Source of the DNA: Hirschia maritima DSM 19733
GTDB taxonomy: Bacteria; Pseudomonadota; Alphaproteobacteria; Caulobacterales; Hyphomonadaceae
Length of the DNA: 64,000 bases
Assembly: GCF_000378345.1 (NCBI RefSeq)
Contig: NZ_KB899549.1
Coordinates: forward strand, 124,001-188,000
Direction of reading: 5' to 3'
Both the position numbers and the translations under genes were made by a program. Below the pieces are notes generated by a model. That model searched no databases, was not told the origin of the DNA, and saw only the letters and a program-made list of their open reading frames with translations. How positions within the stretch are numbered: position 1 is the first letter of the stretch; each line of letters opens with the position of its first letter. Below are positions 52,544 through 62,039 of the stretch, in pieces.

Positions 52544-53383
52544 ATGAAGATTACAACACTGTACAAAACAGCAGTTCTTTTCTGCTTTGCCAGCTCTTAC
52601 GCTGGAATGTCTTATGCGCAAACCTACAAGACTTTCGATGAACCATCTGAAGAAGGCAAAGGTAATTGGGAGGTGACGGTGGGTGTCGGCGTGCTGCACG
52701 AAGCGATATCACCTGGAGTCGATCAATATGAATCGCAGGTGCTTCCATACTTGGATATTGCGTATAAAGACAGACTATTCCTTAACGTGAGACATGGCTT
52801 GGGTGCCTACCTCATTAAACAAGATGATAAAAAAACAGGCATCTTCGAGGACCTCGCAGTGGGTGTTGCTCTCGATTATGATGAAGGTCGTGATGCCTCT
52901 GACTTCGACAAACGCCCGGCCCTAAAAGGTCTCAATAAAATCGATTCTACAATCGAAGGTAAAATTTTCGCTGAAGCTGAAATATCCTCTGTAGAGCTCG
53001 ATTTTGAAATAGCACAAGACCTAAGCGGAGATGGGCATGACGGCTGGCACGCTGAATTGTCTGCAAATCTCGATTTCCCAGTCAGCGACAGATTTATGCT
53101 TATGGTTGGTCCATCCATCCGATATGCAAGCGAAGAATACCAGCAAGCTTACTACGGATTAGATTCGTCTGAAGCAATCGCAACTGGTTTTAGCGAGTAC
53201 AAGGCTGGCGCAGGACTTGAAAGCGCTTCATTTGGTATTCAAGGGCGCTATGCTCTTTCAAAAAACTGGAGCGTCCTAGGATTAGCGCAATATGAGTCTT
53301 TACTTGGCGATGCCAAAGATAGTCCATTTGTCGAAAAGGACAATCAGGTCGTAACAGGGCTAGCTGTCGCATATACATTTTAG
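52544..53383 (+). CDS. MipA/OmpV-family outer-membrane protein
   Basis: 279 residues from the ATG at 52544 (MKITTLYKTAV), preceded by AGAGG. A signal peptide ends MSYA-QTY. The rest is alternating beta strands with turns, starting WEVTVGVGVLHEAISPG and VLPYLDIAYKDRLFLNVRHGLGAYL, and ending VVTGLAVAYTF with a terminal Phe, the pattern of the MipA/OmpV barrel (MltA-interacting protein) family. Its role may be structural or in scaffolding murein enzymes; genes of this family often sit next to two-component and efflux genes, as here. Followed after 124 bases by the efflux operon. Confidence 0.87.
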   Translation: MKITTLYKTAVLFCFASSYAGMSYAQTYKTFDEPSEEGKGNWEVTVGVGVLHEAISPGVDQYESQVLPYLDIAYKDRLFLNVRHGLGAYLIKQDDKKTGIFEDLAVGVALDYDEGRDASDFDKRPALKGLNKIDSTIEGKIFAEAEISSVELDFEIAQDLSGDGHDGWHAELSANLDFPVSDRFMLMVGPSIRYASEEYQQAYYGLDSSEAIATGFSEYKAGAGLESASFGIQGRYALSKNWSVLGLAQYESLLGDAKDSPFVEKDNQVVTGLAVAYTF

Positions 53384-53437
53384 TGGCCCCTCGCTCCACT
53401 TCTCCCTCCACAGTTATTCCACCACTCGTTCCGCCTT

Positions 53438-53471
53438 CCCGACGCACCTATCCCGCTTTTTCGGCGTCGGG
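53438..53471. repeat. GC-rich inverted repeat before the efflux operon
   Basis: CCCGACGC and GCGTCGGG are 8-bp perfect arms around 18 bases in a pyrimidine-rich stretch. No T run follows, so it could be a leader hairpin or a factor-dependent terminator of the mipA-like gene. Confidence 0.45.
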
Positions 53472-53507
53472 ACGCCCCCATGTCGTGCAGCACCAAAAGG
53501 AAATCAA

Positions 53508-54941
53508 ATGGTTTCTCTCAATCCTACCTACCCGGTTTTGATGTTGATTCTGATGCTTGCCGGCTGCTCAACATATCAAGAAACGAAGTTACCTCCCTCA
53601 CCAGTTTCTAACGACGAGGAGTTTTCAACAATGCTCAATACAAATGACGATGTTCAGCCCTACTGGCAGACTAGCATTCAAAATAAACAGTTGACCCTAT
53701 TGATTGAACAAGCGCTATCTCAAAACTTAGATATTGGAATGGCGTTTGACAGACTGAACGCTTCGCGCGCTGCCCGAGGCATCATAATTACTCAACAACA
53801 ACCCAGTGCTTTGTTCAGTTCATCAGCCAATAGAACTTCTCAATCAGAGAACTCCGTTCGAACCACCAGAAATGAGCTCTCAGCAAGCGGCACACTTTCT
53901 TGGGAACTGGACATTTGGAACCGCGTCGCATCAGAAATAAAAACTGCCGATTACGAACTTCGAGTTCAAGAAAACCTAGTCGCTAAAACCGAAGCTCTTG
54001 TCGTTTCTGAACTAATACAACTTTATCAAGAAATTCATTACACCGAAAAGCTGATTGGTCTTTTAGCAACTCAGATTGATACTAACACAGAATTCCTAAA
54101 TTTAACTCGTTTTAGGTTTGCCAATGGCTGGGCAAGTGCATTGGAAATTCATCAGCAAGAAAGCCAACTCATCAGCACGCAAGAGCTGCGCTCAGAGCTA
54201 AAACGGGAGCTTGCAGTTCTTCAAACAAGCATCTCGATCGTACTGGGAATATCCCCTCTTTCTATACGGATTTCCGACCTTGATGGAACAGAATTGCAAC
54301 CACCTCTGGAGACTCCTAGCCCGAAAGGATTGGTTGGTTTAAGGCCGGATCTACGAGCGGCTTTTTACGAACTCAAAGCTGCGGATTATCAGATTGCCTC
54401 TTCAATTGCGGACCGCTTACCAAAGATAAGTATTTCTCTAATGGGAAGCATGACGGGCTCAGGGGCGGGTAATCTAAACAACAATAATTCTCTGTCCCTG
54501 GGGCCATTTCTAGAGTTCCCTCTCTTCGATGGAGGTAAAAGAAAGAGAGAGACAGAACGTCGCCAAGCTAAGCTCGAAGAAACCATCAAGAATTTTACCC
54601 AAACAACACTCATTGCAGTCAAAGAAGTCGAAGACTCACTTACTTCACTCGCCGCATATGAAAAGCAGATATCTTTAAAAATTAAACAGGTAAATACGTC
54701 CGGTCGGAGTGTTGCTTTGGCACGACAAAGATTCCTCCAAGGTGATGCCGAATACATCACAGTTCTTGATGCTCTTAGAACTCAACAGAACGAACAGCGC
54801 AATCTAATCGAGTTAACGCGTCGGCGAGCTTTTACGATTGTCACATTGCACAAAGCTATCGGAACACGGTGGCAAATTTCGTCAAAAAACGTCCAATCAT
54901 CAAACCAGCAAACTAAAGCAGAGAACAGCCATGTTTTTTAA
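53508..54941 (+). CDS. RND efflux outer-membrane factor (NodT/TolC-type lipoprotein)
   Basis: 477 residues, lipobox LAGC (Cys20). Two outer-membrane efflux protein repeats with long coiled-coil helices: WQTSIQNKQLTLLIEQALSQ, TQEL RSELKREL region, SLGPFLEFPLFDGGKRKRE, KEVEDSLTSLAAYEKQI and ARQRFLQGDAEYITVLDALR. GLRPDLRAAFYELKAADYQI is the typical NodT-family sequence. It forms the channel through the outer membrane for the RND pump encoded downstream. Its last 11 bases overlap the adaptor start, so translation is coupled. It is the first gene of a five-gene operon that ends with its likely regulators. Confidence 0.92.
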   Translation: MVSLNPTYPVLMLILMLAGCSTYQETKLPPSPVSNDEEFSTMLNTNDDVQPYWQTSIQNKQLTLLIEQALSQNLDIGMAFDRLNASRAARGIIITQQQPSALFSSSANRTSQSENSVRTTRNELSASGTLSWELDIWNRVASEIKTADYELRVQENLVAKTEALVVSELIQLYQEIHYTEKLIGLLATQIDTNTEFLNLTRFRFANGWASALEIHQQESQLISTQELRSELKRELAVLQTSISIVLGISPLSIRISDLDGTELQPPLETPSPKGLVGLRPDLRAAFYELKAADYQIASSIADRLPKISISLMGSMTGSGAGNLNNNNSLSLGPFLEFPLFDGGKRKRETERRQAKLEETIKNFTQTTLIAVKEVEDSLTSLAAYEKQISLKIKQVNTSGRSVALARQRFLQGDAEYITVLDALRTQQNEQRNLIELTRRRAFTIVTLHKAIGTRWQISSKNVQSSNQQTKAENSHVF

Positions 54942-56055
54942 ATTTGCACTCCCGTCGATCGTACTTTTTTCAGGCGCAGGAACAACGGTTTACTTGGCAA
55001 ATGGTGAGCAAGAAACAACCGATCTTGTACAACAAAAACCAAAAGGATCTCGAGTTTCAACTCAAACTCTGCATCGCGAAAACTACCAATTAACTTTTCG
55101 TGGCTTTGGAACTATCGAAGCTAGGGAAACAATCAAATTAACTCCGCAAGTATCTGGAAGAATTTCAGAGACAAAGAACGTTTTTGAAGCAGGAAGTTAT
55201 GTATCCCAAGATGAAATATTGTTTTTAATAGACCCCAGAGAGTTTGAAATCGAGCTCTCATTGGTCACAGCGGAATTGGCTAAAGCAAAAGAGAATTTAA
55301 GGTTGGAACAAGGCCGCCAGCTAATTGCTCAACACGAATGGTTGTCCTTAGATGCAGAGACCAGAAATCTCTCGAAAAGTACATCGTTGGCTCTTCGACA
55401 GCCACAACTTGAAACGATAAAGGCTGAGGTTGAAATTGCGCAGAGCAAAGTTGATTTAGCAAAATTAAATTTGGAACGCTCGCAAATAACTGCTCCCTGT
55501 AATGGTGTAATACTGGAAGAAAGCATCGCCAGTGGTAACACTGTAGCCCCCGGAGATATTGCTGTTACGATCGCTTGTAGCGATTATTATGCAATCAACA
55601 CATCCCTTCCCATTTCTTACTTAAACTATCTGGATCTACCTCAATCAGGTGTTCCTCAAAGCGATCTGATTGTTAAAAGTATGGGTACGGAACGTCGTGC
55701 TACGATGACATCATTGTTAGCTGAAATAGATAAAAATATTCAAATGGCACAATTGCGTGTCCATATAGAGAAGCCCTTGTCTCATCCACAAGTATTACTT
55801 GGTGCACATGCAGAGGTTGAAATTCCTGCTTCAAATTTAACAAACGTCTTCGTTGTTCCCGCATCCCTATTAAGGCAAAATGACACCCTTTGGATTCTAT
55901 CAGAGGAAAACACTCTAGAAATCAGAACGGTTCAACCTGAAGTTACCAACAATGGTAATGTTATAATTAGGGAAGGCCTAACAGATGGCGAACAAATCAT
56001 AACAAGTCCACTTCCCTTACCAGTAGAAGGTATGTTGTTAAGGACTGAAAACTGA
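54931..56055 (+). CDS. RND efflux periplasmic adaptor (membrane fusion protein)
   Basis: 374 residues from the ATG at 54931. A longer reading from 54838 lies within the preceding gene and has no signal peptide. N-terminal membrane anchor FFKFALPSIVLFSGAGTTV. Barrel/lipoyl halves are RGFGTIEARETIKLTPQVSG with AGSYVSQDEILFLIDP, and QITAPCNGVILEESIASG with NTVAPGDIAV. A coiled-coil hairpin lies between them (about 105-185). The C-terminal domain ends with GLTDGEQIITSPLPLPVEG. It bridges the inner-membrane pump and the outer-membrane channel. It overlaps the pump gene as TGATG. Confidence 0.92.
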   Translation: MFFKFALPSIVLFSGAGTTVYLANGEQETTDLVQQKPKGSRVSTQTLHRENYQLTFRGFGTIEARETIKLTPQVSGRISETKNVFEAGSYVSQDEILFLIDPREFEIELSLVTAELAKAKENLRLEQGRQLIAQHEWLSLDAETRNLSKSTSLALRQPQLETIKAEVEIAQSKVDLAKLNLERSQITAPCNGVILEESIASGNTVAPGDIAVTIACSDYYAINTSLPISYLNYLDLPQSGVPQSDLIVKSMGTERRATMTSLLAEIDKNIQMAQLRVHIEKPLSHPQVLLGAHAEVEIPASNLTNVFVVPASLLRQNDTLWILSEENTLEIRTVQPEVTNNGNVIIREGLTDGEQIITSPLPLPVEGMLLRTEN

Positions 56056-59000
56056 TGCTCAGCAATCTTGTTTCCCGTCCTATTCTGGCCAACCTTTTAA
56101 TGATAATGTTTCTGGTTGGTGGGATCTTTATGGCCCTTAATATTCGTAAAGAGTTCTTGCCTCAACAACCCAAGCGTATAATTGAAATCTCAACCCAGTT
56201 GGAAGGCGCATCACCGCGGGAAATTCAAAACTCCATCTTGCTTGCTATAGAAGATTCAATAAACGGCATTCAAGGCATAAAAAGGGTTGATTCAGTCGCC
56301 ACACAAGGCATTGGAGCCGTAACGGTCACATTGCTTAATGGGATTGATGCAACAACAACGCTGCAGGAAATAAAAAGCGCTGTTGACCGTATACAAACTT
56401 TACCAACCGAAGCAGAACGTCCTCAAGTCAATCTTGCTTCCAATCAAGAAAAAGTCATGTCTCTCCTACTCTTTGGAGAACAAACAGAACTGACCCTAAG
56501 AAGATATGCTGAAAAAGTACAAAACGATCTTCGCAATCTTGATGATATCACACGTGTTGAAATTGCGATCCCGCGTCCAATGGAAGTCTCGGTTGAAATT
56601 GAAGAGAACACACTGAATAAATTTGATTTATCAGTAGAAAACATCGCAGAAATAATACGACAAAACTCAATTGAATTAGGTGGCGGAACTATTCGTTCCT
56701 CATCAACGGACATAGTTTTAAAGACAGATGAACGTCGACAATGGGCTTCAGATTTTGAAGAAATTCCAATAATTACATCTGATAATGGTCAGCGATTGAA
56801 ATTGGGTGATATCGCTAAACTAACAGATGGCTTTGGACCTTCAAATGTATTTACATGGTATAATTCTCAACCCGCAATTCAGTTAAATGTTTTTGCTGTA
56901 AATGGTGAATCCCCTAGTTCCGTTGAGGCCGCTGTAAAATCATACATTGAAACGCTCAATTTCAATGATGCAATCAATCTGATAATATTCGAAAACGATG
57001 CAGAAGCTTACAGATCTAGGGTTTCACTTCTTGTCGACAATGCCATGATAGGCTTAGTCCTAGTATTAATTCTATTAGCTCTCTTTTTGGAACCAAAACT
57101 CGCTTTTTGGGTCATGATGGGCATTCCAACATCTCTATTGGGTGGTATATTTCTTCTTCCACTTTTCGGCGCAACCATCAACATGATCTCATTGTTTGCG
57201 TTCATCATAACGATAGGCATCGTTGTTGACGATGCAATCATGGTCGCGGAGTCCATATTTCATCACAGACAACATGGAAAAACGAAGTTGCAGGCAAGTA
57301 TCGATGGCCTAAATGAGATGTTCATTCCTATTTTATTAGCCGTAGGAACTAACATTTTGGCATTCCTACCGATGTTTTTTATTCCCGGTGAGCTCGGAGT
57401 TCTATTCTATCAAATCCCTTCTGTCGTAGTCGCCGTATTGATAGTCTCCCTCATAGAAGCTCTAATCATTTTGGCCGCTCATTTATCTCACGAAAAAAAA
57501 ACGAACAATAAAGCCGACGTCTGGACCAAACTCGCGCGCCCCCAAAAAATAGTGAACCAAGGTCTCGAGAAATTTGTTTCTTTGCACTTTACCAAATGGG
57601 TCTCAAAAGCTGTTCATCATGTCGGCATAACGTTTGCCGCAATGACTACACTCTTGGGTATCACAATTGGATTAGTTCTGGGCGGTTGGATTCCTTTTAG
57701 TTTCACTCCAATTATTGAGGCAGATAAAGTTACAGCAGAAGCAATTCTTCCATTCGGCACTCCTATTCAAAAAGCAATTGAAGTGCAGCACCAATTAGTT
57801 AACGCAGCAGAAGACATATCAAGCTCCAATCATGGTATCTTCAGTATCATTGGCGTCAGAATCGATGAAGGTGAAGTCGAAAACGATACAATGTCCGGCA
57901 CCAATATTGTTTCAGTGATGGTATCCCTGCCTCCATCAGTTGAACGGGAAATCGGAGGAGTTGAATTTGGACGATTATGGGAAGGCAAAGTTGAAAAAAT
58001 TGAAGGCCTTGAAGCTCTCTCGGTCAGTGGGGAAATAGCCGTCACTGGTGGAGAACCTTTACAGTTAGAACTATCTCACTCTCAATTGGAGACAGCAAAA
58101 CAAGCTGCCATTTTCTTGGGTAATTTGCTGCTGCATCATGAAGCTGTAAACAGAATTGATGACGGGGTTCAAACTGGTAAACCTGAACTTAGATTCAAAC
58201 TCACTTCTCAAGGGCATGCATTAGGAATGACTTCAGAATCCATTGCTGCTCAAATTAGAAACCGGTTTCACGGTGCAGAAGCACTTCGGTTTCAAAGACA
58301 ATCAAATGAAATAAAAGTTATGGTTCGTTTGGAAGAAAAGGAACGGAACCAACTTTCCGCGTTAGAAAATATTCTAGTGCGTACCCCTAGCGATAATCTA
58401 GTTCCGCTTTCTCTCGTTACTGAAATCACAACAGCTACTGCTCACACTCAAATCACCAGATCTAATGGTCGCCAAGTCTATTCTGTTGTCGTCAATGCCA
58501 ACGCCAATTTCAGTGAAGATATTATTGAAGACTATCTAAATGATGTCGCCCTTCCCAAAACCATGGAAGAATTCCCTGGAATTAAAATACGATTTGGTGG
58601 TGAAGCAGATGATGAAGGCCCTGCTCTCGCTGCTTTGGGTATGGGAATGTTGTTTGTTATCGCAGTTATATACTCCCTCATGGCCATAACGTTTAACTCA
58701 TACATCCAACCTCTTATTCTAATGTCAGTCATCCCGTTTGGCATTATTGGAAGCATATTAGGTCATGTGGCGTTAGGCAGCGAAATCAGTATCGTGAGCT
58801 TCCTCGGAATTATAGCTATGATAGGAGTCCTAATGAATGACTCATTGGTTCTAATGATCACTGCAAATCGTTTTTTAATCGATGGGATGTCGAGACGCGA
58901 AGCCGCAATTCAAGCCAGCTGTAGGCGTCTGAGGCCTGTCTTGCTAACAAGTTTGACTACTTTTGTCGGATTGGCTCCAATGCTCTTTGAAACGTCCGAG

Positions 59001-59156
59001 CAAGCTCAGTTCTTAATTCCAATGGCTATTTCAATCTGTTTTGGTCTGCTGTTTGCGACGGTTATTGTATTGTTCTTAATTCCAGCTCTTTACAGCCTAT
59101 TACCCATGAGCCAATTAAACTCCGATGGAGCCAATCATGCGCATTCTAGTCATTGA
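56055..59156 (+). CDS. RND-family efflux permease (AcrB/MexF-like superfamily)
   Basis: 1033 residues with 12 predicted membrane helices and two large periplasmic loops. Helix 1 has ILANLLMIMFLVGGIFMALN. Helix 4 carries the proton-relay Asp pair in GIVVDDAIMVAES. The conserved AFIITIGIVVDD, LIEALIILAAHLSHEK and GIIAMIGVLMNDSLVLM segments and RLRPVLLTSLTTFVGL near the C-terminus define the family. It drives proton-coupled export of small molecules. The substrate is unknown; the sequence is of the broad hydrophobe/amphiphile type rather than the heavy-metal CusA type. Its 3' end overlaps the response-regulator start by 20 bases. Confidence 0.93.
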   Translation: MLSNLVSRPILANLLMIMFLVGGIFMALNIRKEFLPQQPKRIIEISTQLEGASPREIQNSILLAIEDSINGIQGIKRVDSVATQGIGAVTVTLLNGIDATTTLQEIKSAVDRIQTLPTEAERPQVNLASNQEKVMSLLLFGEQTELTLRRYAEKVQNDLRNLDDITRVEIAIPRPMEVSVEIEENTLNKFDLSVENIAEIIRQNSIELGGGTIRSSSTDIVLKTDERRQWASDFEEIPIITSDNGQRLKLGDIAKLTDGFGPSNVFTWYNSQPAIQLNVFAVNGESPSSVEAAVKSYIETLNFNDAINLIIFENDAEAYRSRVSLLVDNAMIGLVLVLILLALFLEPKLAFWVMMGIPTSLLGGIFLLPLFGATINMISLFAFIITIGIVVDDAIMVAESIFHHRQHGKTKLQASIDGLNEMFIPILLAVGTNILAFLPMFFIPGELGVLFYQIPSVVVAVLIVSLIEALIILAAHLSHEKKTNNKADVWTKLARPQKIVNQGLEKFVSLHFTKWVSKAVHHVGITFAAMTTLLGITIGLVLGGWIPFSFTPIIEADKVTAEAILPFGTPIQKAIEVQHQLVNAAEDISSSNHGIFSIIGVRIDEGEVENDTMSGTNIVSVMVSLPPSVEREIGGVEFGRLWEGKVEKIEGLEALSVSGEIAVTGGEPLQLELSHSQLETAKQAAIFLGNLLLHHEAVNRIDDGVQTGKPELRFKLTSQGHALGMTSESIAAQIRNRFHGAEALRFQRQSNEIKVMVRLEEKERNQLSALENILVRTPSDNLVPLSLVTEITTATAHTQITRSNGRQVYSVVVNANANFSEDIIEDYLNDVALPKTMEEFPGIKIRFGGEADDEGPALAALGMGMLFVIAVIYSLMAITFNSYIQPLILMSVIPFGIIGSILGHVALGSEISIVSFLGIIAMIGVLMNDSLVLMITANRFLIDGMSRREAAIQASCRRLRPVLLTSLTTFVGLAPMLFETSEQAQFLIPMAISICFGLLFATVIVLFLIPALYSLLPMSQLNSDGANHAHSSH

Positions 59157-59823
59157 TGATGACGAAAAGGTCTCTAGCTTCATCCATCGCGGCATGAATG
59201 AGTTGGGTCACAAGGTTGATATTGCAAGTGACGGGAAGGATGGGCTCTTCCTAGCCACAACTGAAGAATATGATGTTTTGATTGTTGACCGGATGTTGCC
59301 AGGAGTTGATGGACTTACAATATTACAGACAATACGTGCAGCAAAAAATGAAACGCCAGCTATCATTTTAAGTGCCCTAGGCCGTGTCGAAGAGCGTGTA
59401 AAAGGATTACGCTCGGGTGCCGATGACTATCTCGTTAAACCTTTTGCTTTCTCTGAATTATTAGCCAGAACAGAGTTGGTAGCTGCACGAAGACATCAAA
59501 TTGAAACCAAGAAAACAACTGAATTATTTGCTGAAGACCTTGTGATGAATCTTCTTTCAAGGTCAGTCATCCGCGGCGAGAAAAAAATAGAGCTACAAGC
59601 TCGAGAGTTCAGGCTACTTGAATACCTTTTGCGTCACAAAGGACAACTCGTAACACGTACAATGTTAATGGAACACGTCTGGGATTACCATTTTGATCCG
59701 CAGACAAACGTGATTGACGTTCACATTAGTCGCCTAAGAAAGAAAATTGATTCTGGCTTCGACAGGCCAATCATTTCAACAGTACGAGGATCTGGCTACA
59801 TTGTAGAAGACAATACCGAATGA
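59137..59823 (+). CDS. OmpR-family response regulator
   Basis: 228 residues from the ATG at 59137, which has GGAG upstream; an ATG four codons earlier lacks spacing for one. Receiver domain with acidic IDDDE (7-10), phospho-acceptor Asp51 (VLIVDRMLPG) and Lys101 (LVKPF). DNA-binding winged helix: LVMNLLSRSVIRGEKKIELQ, REFRLLEYLLRHKGQLVTR, EHVWDYHFDPQTNVIDVHIS and RLRKKI. It is translationally coupled to the efflux permease and to its kinase (ATGA overlap), so it very probably regulates the efflux operon. Confidence 0.94.
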   Translation: MRILVIDDDEKVSSFIHRGMNELGHKVDIASDGKDGLFLATTEEYDVLIVDRMLPGVDGLTILQTIRAAKNETPAIILSALGRVEERVKGLRSGADDYLVKPFAFSELLARTELVAARRHQIETKKTTELFAEDLVMNLLSRSVIRGEKKIELQAREFRLLEYLLRHKGQLVTRTMLMEHVWDYHFDPQTNVIDVHISRLRKKIDSGFDRPIISTVRGSGYIVEDNTE

Positions 59824-61196
59824 AACATTCTCAATATTCCTCTACTAGTATAATTCCCTACCTCTCTTTTCTCTTTGGTGGAGTACTGATCATCGCTGCA
59901 ATTGCGGCGGGTTTTCTAATTTCATTAGTCGATCAAAAATCGCCCTTTAGAGAACCAAGGGCAGCAGTAAATGCTGACCTCCTTTTCCTTCAAGAAGTAG
60001 AAAAAAACTCTGGAATAAGCCAAGTAATTGAGATTGTTGAAAACAGATTCTCTGATTCAAAAAACTCTTTTTTCTACTCTATAGAATCTCCCGAAAAAGA
60101 AATTATTACAGGGAATTTGGGTGACTGGGAGTGGGGAGATACTGAAATCATTCGCGGTAACGTCCTCATCGTTGAAATCCCCCATAACTCCGTTTCTATG
60201 CCAACTCAAAGCACTCGGTTCTTTACAGATCACTATGATGTATTGATCAAAAGTCACACTTTCCCGGATGGCCATGTCATACATGTTGGAAGAAACATCG
60301 ATGATCTTGCCGCAGCTAGTTGGATTGCATCCACTTTTGGCAAAACTGTCATAGTCATCTTGGTCGTTATCCTGCTATATATTCTGTTCCTGAGTATATA
60401 CATAGTCACCGGCGTGCACCGCCTCTCAGAGACAGCAAACAATATTCTAAAAACTGGTGATCTTTCATTACGCGTGCGTCAAGATTCCAGTTGGGATGAT
60501 CTAGGAAAATTGGCGACAACATGGAATTATCTGCTCGATAAAATCCAAGCTTTATTGATACAATCGAGAGAAGCTTCAAATAACATTGCTCATGATTTGA
60601 GAACTCCACTCACACGCTTAATCGTGGATTTAGATCAAGTGGAACCACCGACTTTAAAAACGGAGCTACTGAATGAAGCAAATAGTCTACTTTCAATGAT
60701 CAATGGCTTGCTTCGAATTGTAGAAATCGAAACCGATGTAAAAAAATCAGCGTTTAATTTTGTCTCACTCGAAGATATTCTAAAAGATGTGATCTCATTT
60801 TATAGACCGTTGGCAGAGGAAAAAGAAATTTCGATTTCCTCCGACATTATGCAAACCCAAATATCCGGCGACAGAGACCTATTGTTCCAAGCTTTTATGA
60901 ATATCGTGGACAACGCTATAAAATTTTCGCCCCAACGCAGCAACGTATCTATAACGATCAATGAGATTGGACACTTTATAAACGTAACGGTGGAAGATGA
61001 AGGTCCTGGAATACACGTTACTGAACAGGATAAGGTATTCGATAGGTTTTATAGATGTGAAGAAAGTCGCAATACTAAAGGGTACGGCCTAGGTTTGTCA
61101 TTAGTCTCGGTCATCGCAGAACTTCATTCCGCAAACATTGCCTTGGAAAACAAAAAAAAGGGCCTTATTTTTAAATTCTGTTTTCCCACGCAATAG
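59820..61196 (+). CDS. Sensor histidine kinase partner of the efflux operon
   Basis: 458 residues, inner membrane. Two membrane helices (about 11-37 and 175-197) flank a periplasmic sensor domain of about 135 residues. A HAMP segment (LSETANNILKTGDLSLRV), HisKA with His258 in NNIAHDLRTPLTRL, and HATPase_c with NIVDNAIKFSP, VEDEGPGI and YGLGLSLV follow. The overlap ATGA with the regulator gene and the architecture (EnvZ/CzcS/QseC type) mark it as that regulator's kinase. The stimulus is unknown. It ends three bases from the converging MlaC-like gene. Confidence 0.94.
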   Translation: MKHSQYSSTSIIPYLSFLFGGVLIIAAIAAGFLISLVDQKSPFREPRAAVNADLLFLQEVEKNSGISQVIEIVENRFSDSKNSFFYSIESPEKEIITGNLGDWEWGDTEIIRGNVLIVEIPHNSVSMPTQSTRFFTDHYDVLIKSHTFPDGHVIHVGRNIDDLAAASWIASTFGKTVIVILVVILLYILFLSIYIVTGVHRLSETANNILKTGDLSLRVRQDSSWDDLGKLATTWNYLLDKIQALLIQSREASNNIAHDLRTPLTRLIVDLDQVEPPTLKTELLNEANSLLSMINGLLRIVEIETDVKKSAFNFVSLEDILKDVISFYRPLAEEKEISISSDIMQTQISGDRDLLFQAFMNIVDNAIKFSPQRSNVSITINEIGHFINVTVEDEGPGIHVTEQDKVFDRFYRCEESRNTKGYGLGLSLVSVIAELHSANIALENKKKGLIFKFCFPTQ

Positions 61197-61199
61197 TTA

Positions 61200-61823
61200 T
61201 CAACTGCGAAGTTCAGTTATTCTCTCTTGCAGAACAGCAATAAGGTCATCAACGGCACCCTCTTGAGAATTTATTATTGCAAGAAATTGAGACCGCTGCT
61301 CGATAGCAAGCCACAATTGAGAACCTTCTAACTCAATCGCAATATCAACAACTTTATGAACTCCATTTCTATATAAAACTCTCCATTTCAAATCGACCTC
61401 TTCTCCATCACCAAGAGTTACTCTTGAAGACACAACTGAATCTCGTTCAGTTAGATCGACGGACCCCACTATCTCAATTGAAAAATTTTCGTATTGTTTG
61501 AAATATTGTTCAAATGTAATTAGCGCATATTTCCTGTAAGTGGCTGTATATTTATCCAATTCTAGCTGAGACAAAGAACGTACATGTCTCCCTATAGAAA
61601 AACGGGCCATCAAGTCAAAATCTACAAGATTGTTCACAGTTTCATTGAGATTCAATCGCCAAACCTCATCGTATATACCGGATACACTCGCATTGGAAAT
61701 CTCAAGAGCTGCGGTCTTGATATAGTTTTCTGATTTCGAGTCTGCATTCGCGAAGCCAATTAAATAAACACTCGAAAGACAATAGAACGACGTTTTTAGA
61801 AACTTTGACACTAAACCATACAC
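61200..61823 (-). CDS. MlaC/Ttg2D-family periplasmic phospholipid-binding protein (orphan)
   Basis: 207 residues from GTG at 61823. Signal peptide about 1-27 (GFANA-DSK). Family motifs are FDLMARFSIGRHVRSLSQLELDKYTATYRKYALITFEQYFKQYENFSIEIVG in segmented form, with LKWRVLYRNGVHKVVDIAIE and the C-terminal FLAIINSQEGAVDDLIAVLQERI. MlaC shuttles phospholipids between outer and inner membranes. The mlaDEF and mlaA partners are not adjacent, so this is an orphan copy. Its start codon is the last three bases of a 10-bp inverted repeat. Confidence 0.8.
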   Translation of the reverse strand: MYGLVSKFLKTSFYCLSSVYLIGFANADSKSENYIKTAALEISNASVSGIYDEVWRLNLNETVNNLVDFDLMARFSIGRHVRSLSQLELDKYTATYRKYALITFEQYFKQYENFSIEIVGSVDLTERDSVVSSRVTLGDGEEVDLKWRVLYRNGVHKVVDIAIELEGSQLWLAIEQRSQFLAIINSQEGAVDDLIAVLQERITELRS

Positions 61824-61857
61824 TTTTCATCTTGCTATTCTAAGAAAATGAAAAGTG
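61821..61857 (-). promoter_or_regulatory. Inverted repeat enclosing the mlaC-like start codon
   Basis: In the mRNA sense CACTTTTCAT, 17 bases, then ATGAAAAGTG, whose final GTG is the start codon. The perfect 10-bp pairing could hide the start. Confidence 0.5.
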
Positions 61858-61904
61858 AGAATGTTGTGTTCGAAAACCTAAAAAATTGAAGACACTAGCT
61901 TCAT

Positions 61905-61936
61905 CACACAACAAAACCTCACTAAACAACGAGGTT
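61905..61936 (-). terminator. Possible weak terminator of the DesR-like gene
   Basis: AACCTC and GAGGTT form a 6-bp stem with a 10-base loop. On the minus strand TTTTGTTGTG follows, about 100 bases beyond the regulator stop. Confidence 0.4.
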
Positions 61937-62039
61937 GCATATGACAATTTTTCATATGTCGAGCTGATTACAAAAAACTTGCAAATGTGAAAGGTAGACC
62001 GTTTTCGATGTCGAGGACTTAACACCCTATATCAATTGA

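Noticed and set aside
59267-59278. ATATGATGTTTT match inside the response-regulator gene
   Set aside because: Also Tyr-Asp-Val codons; not in a promoter.
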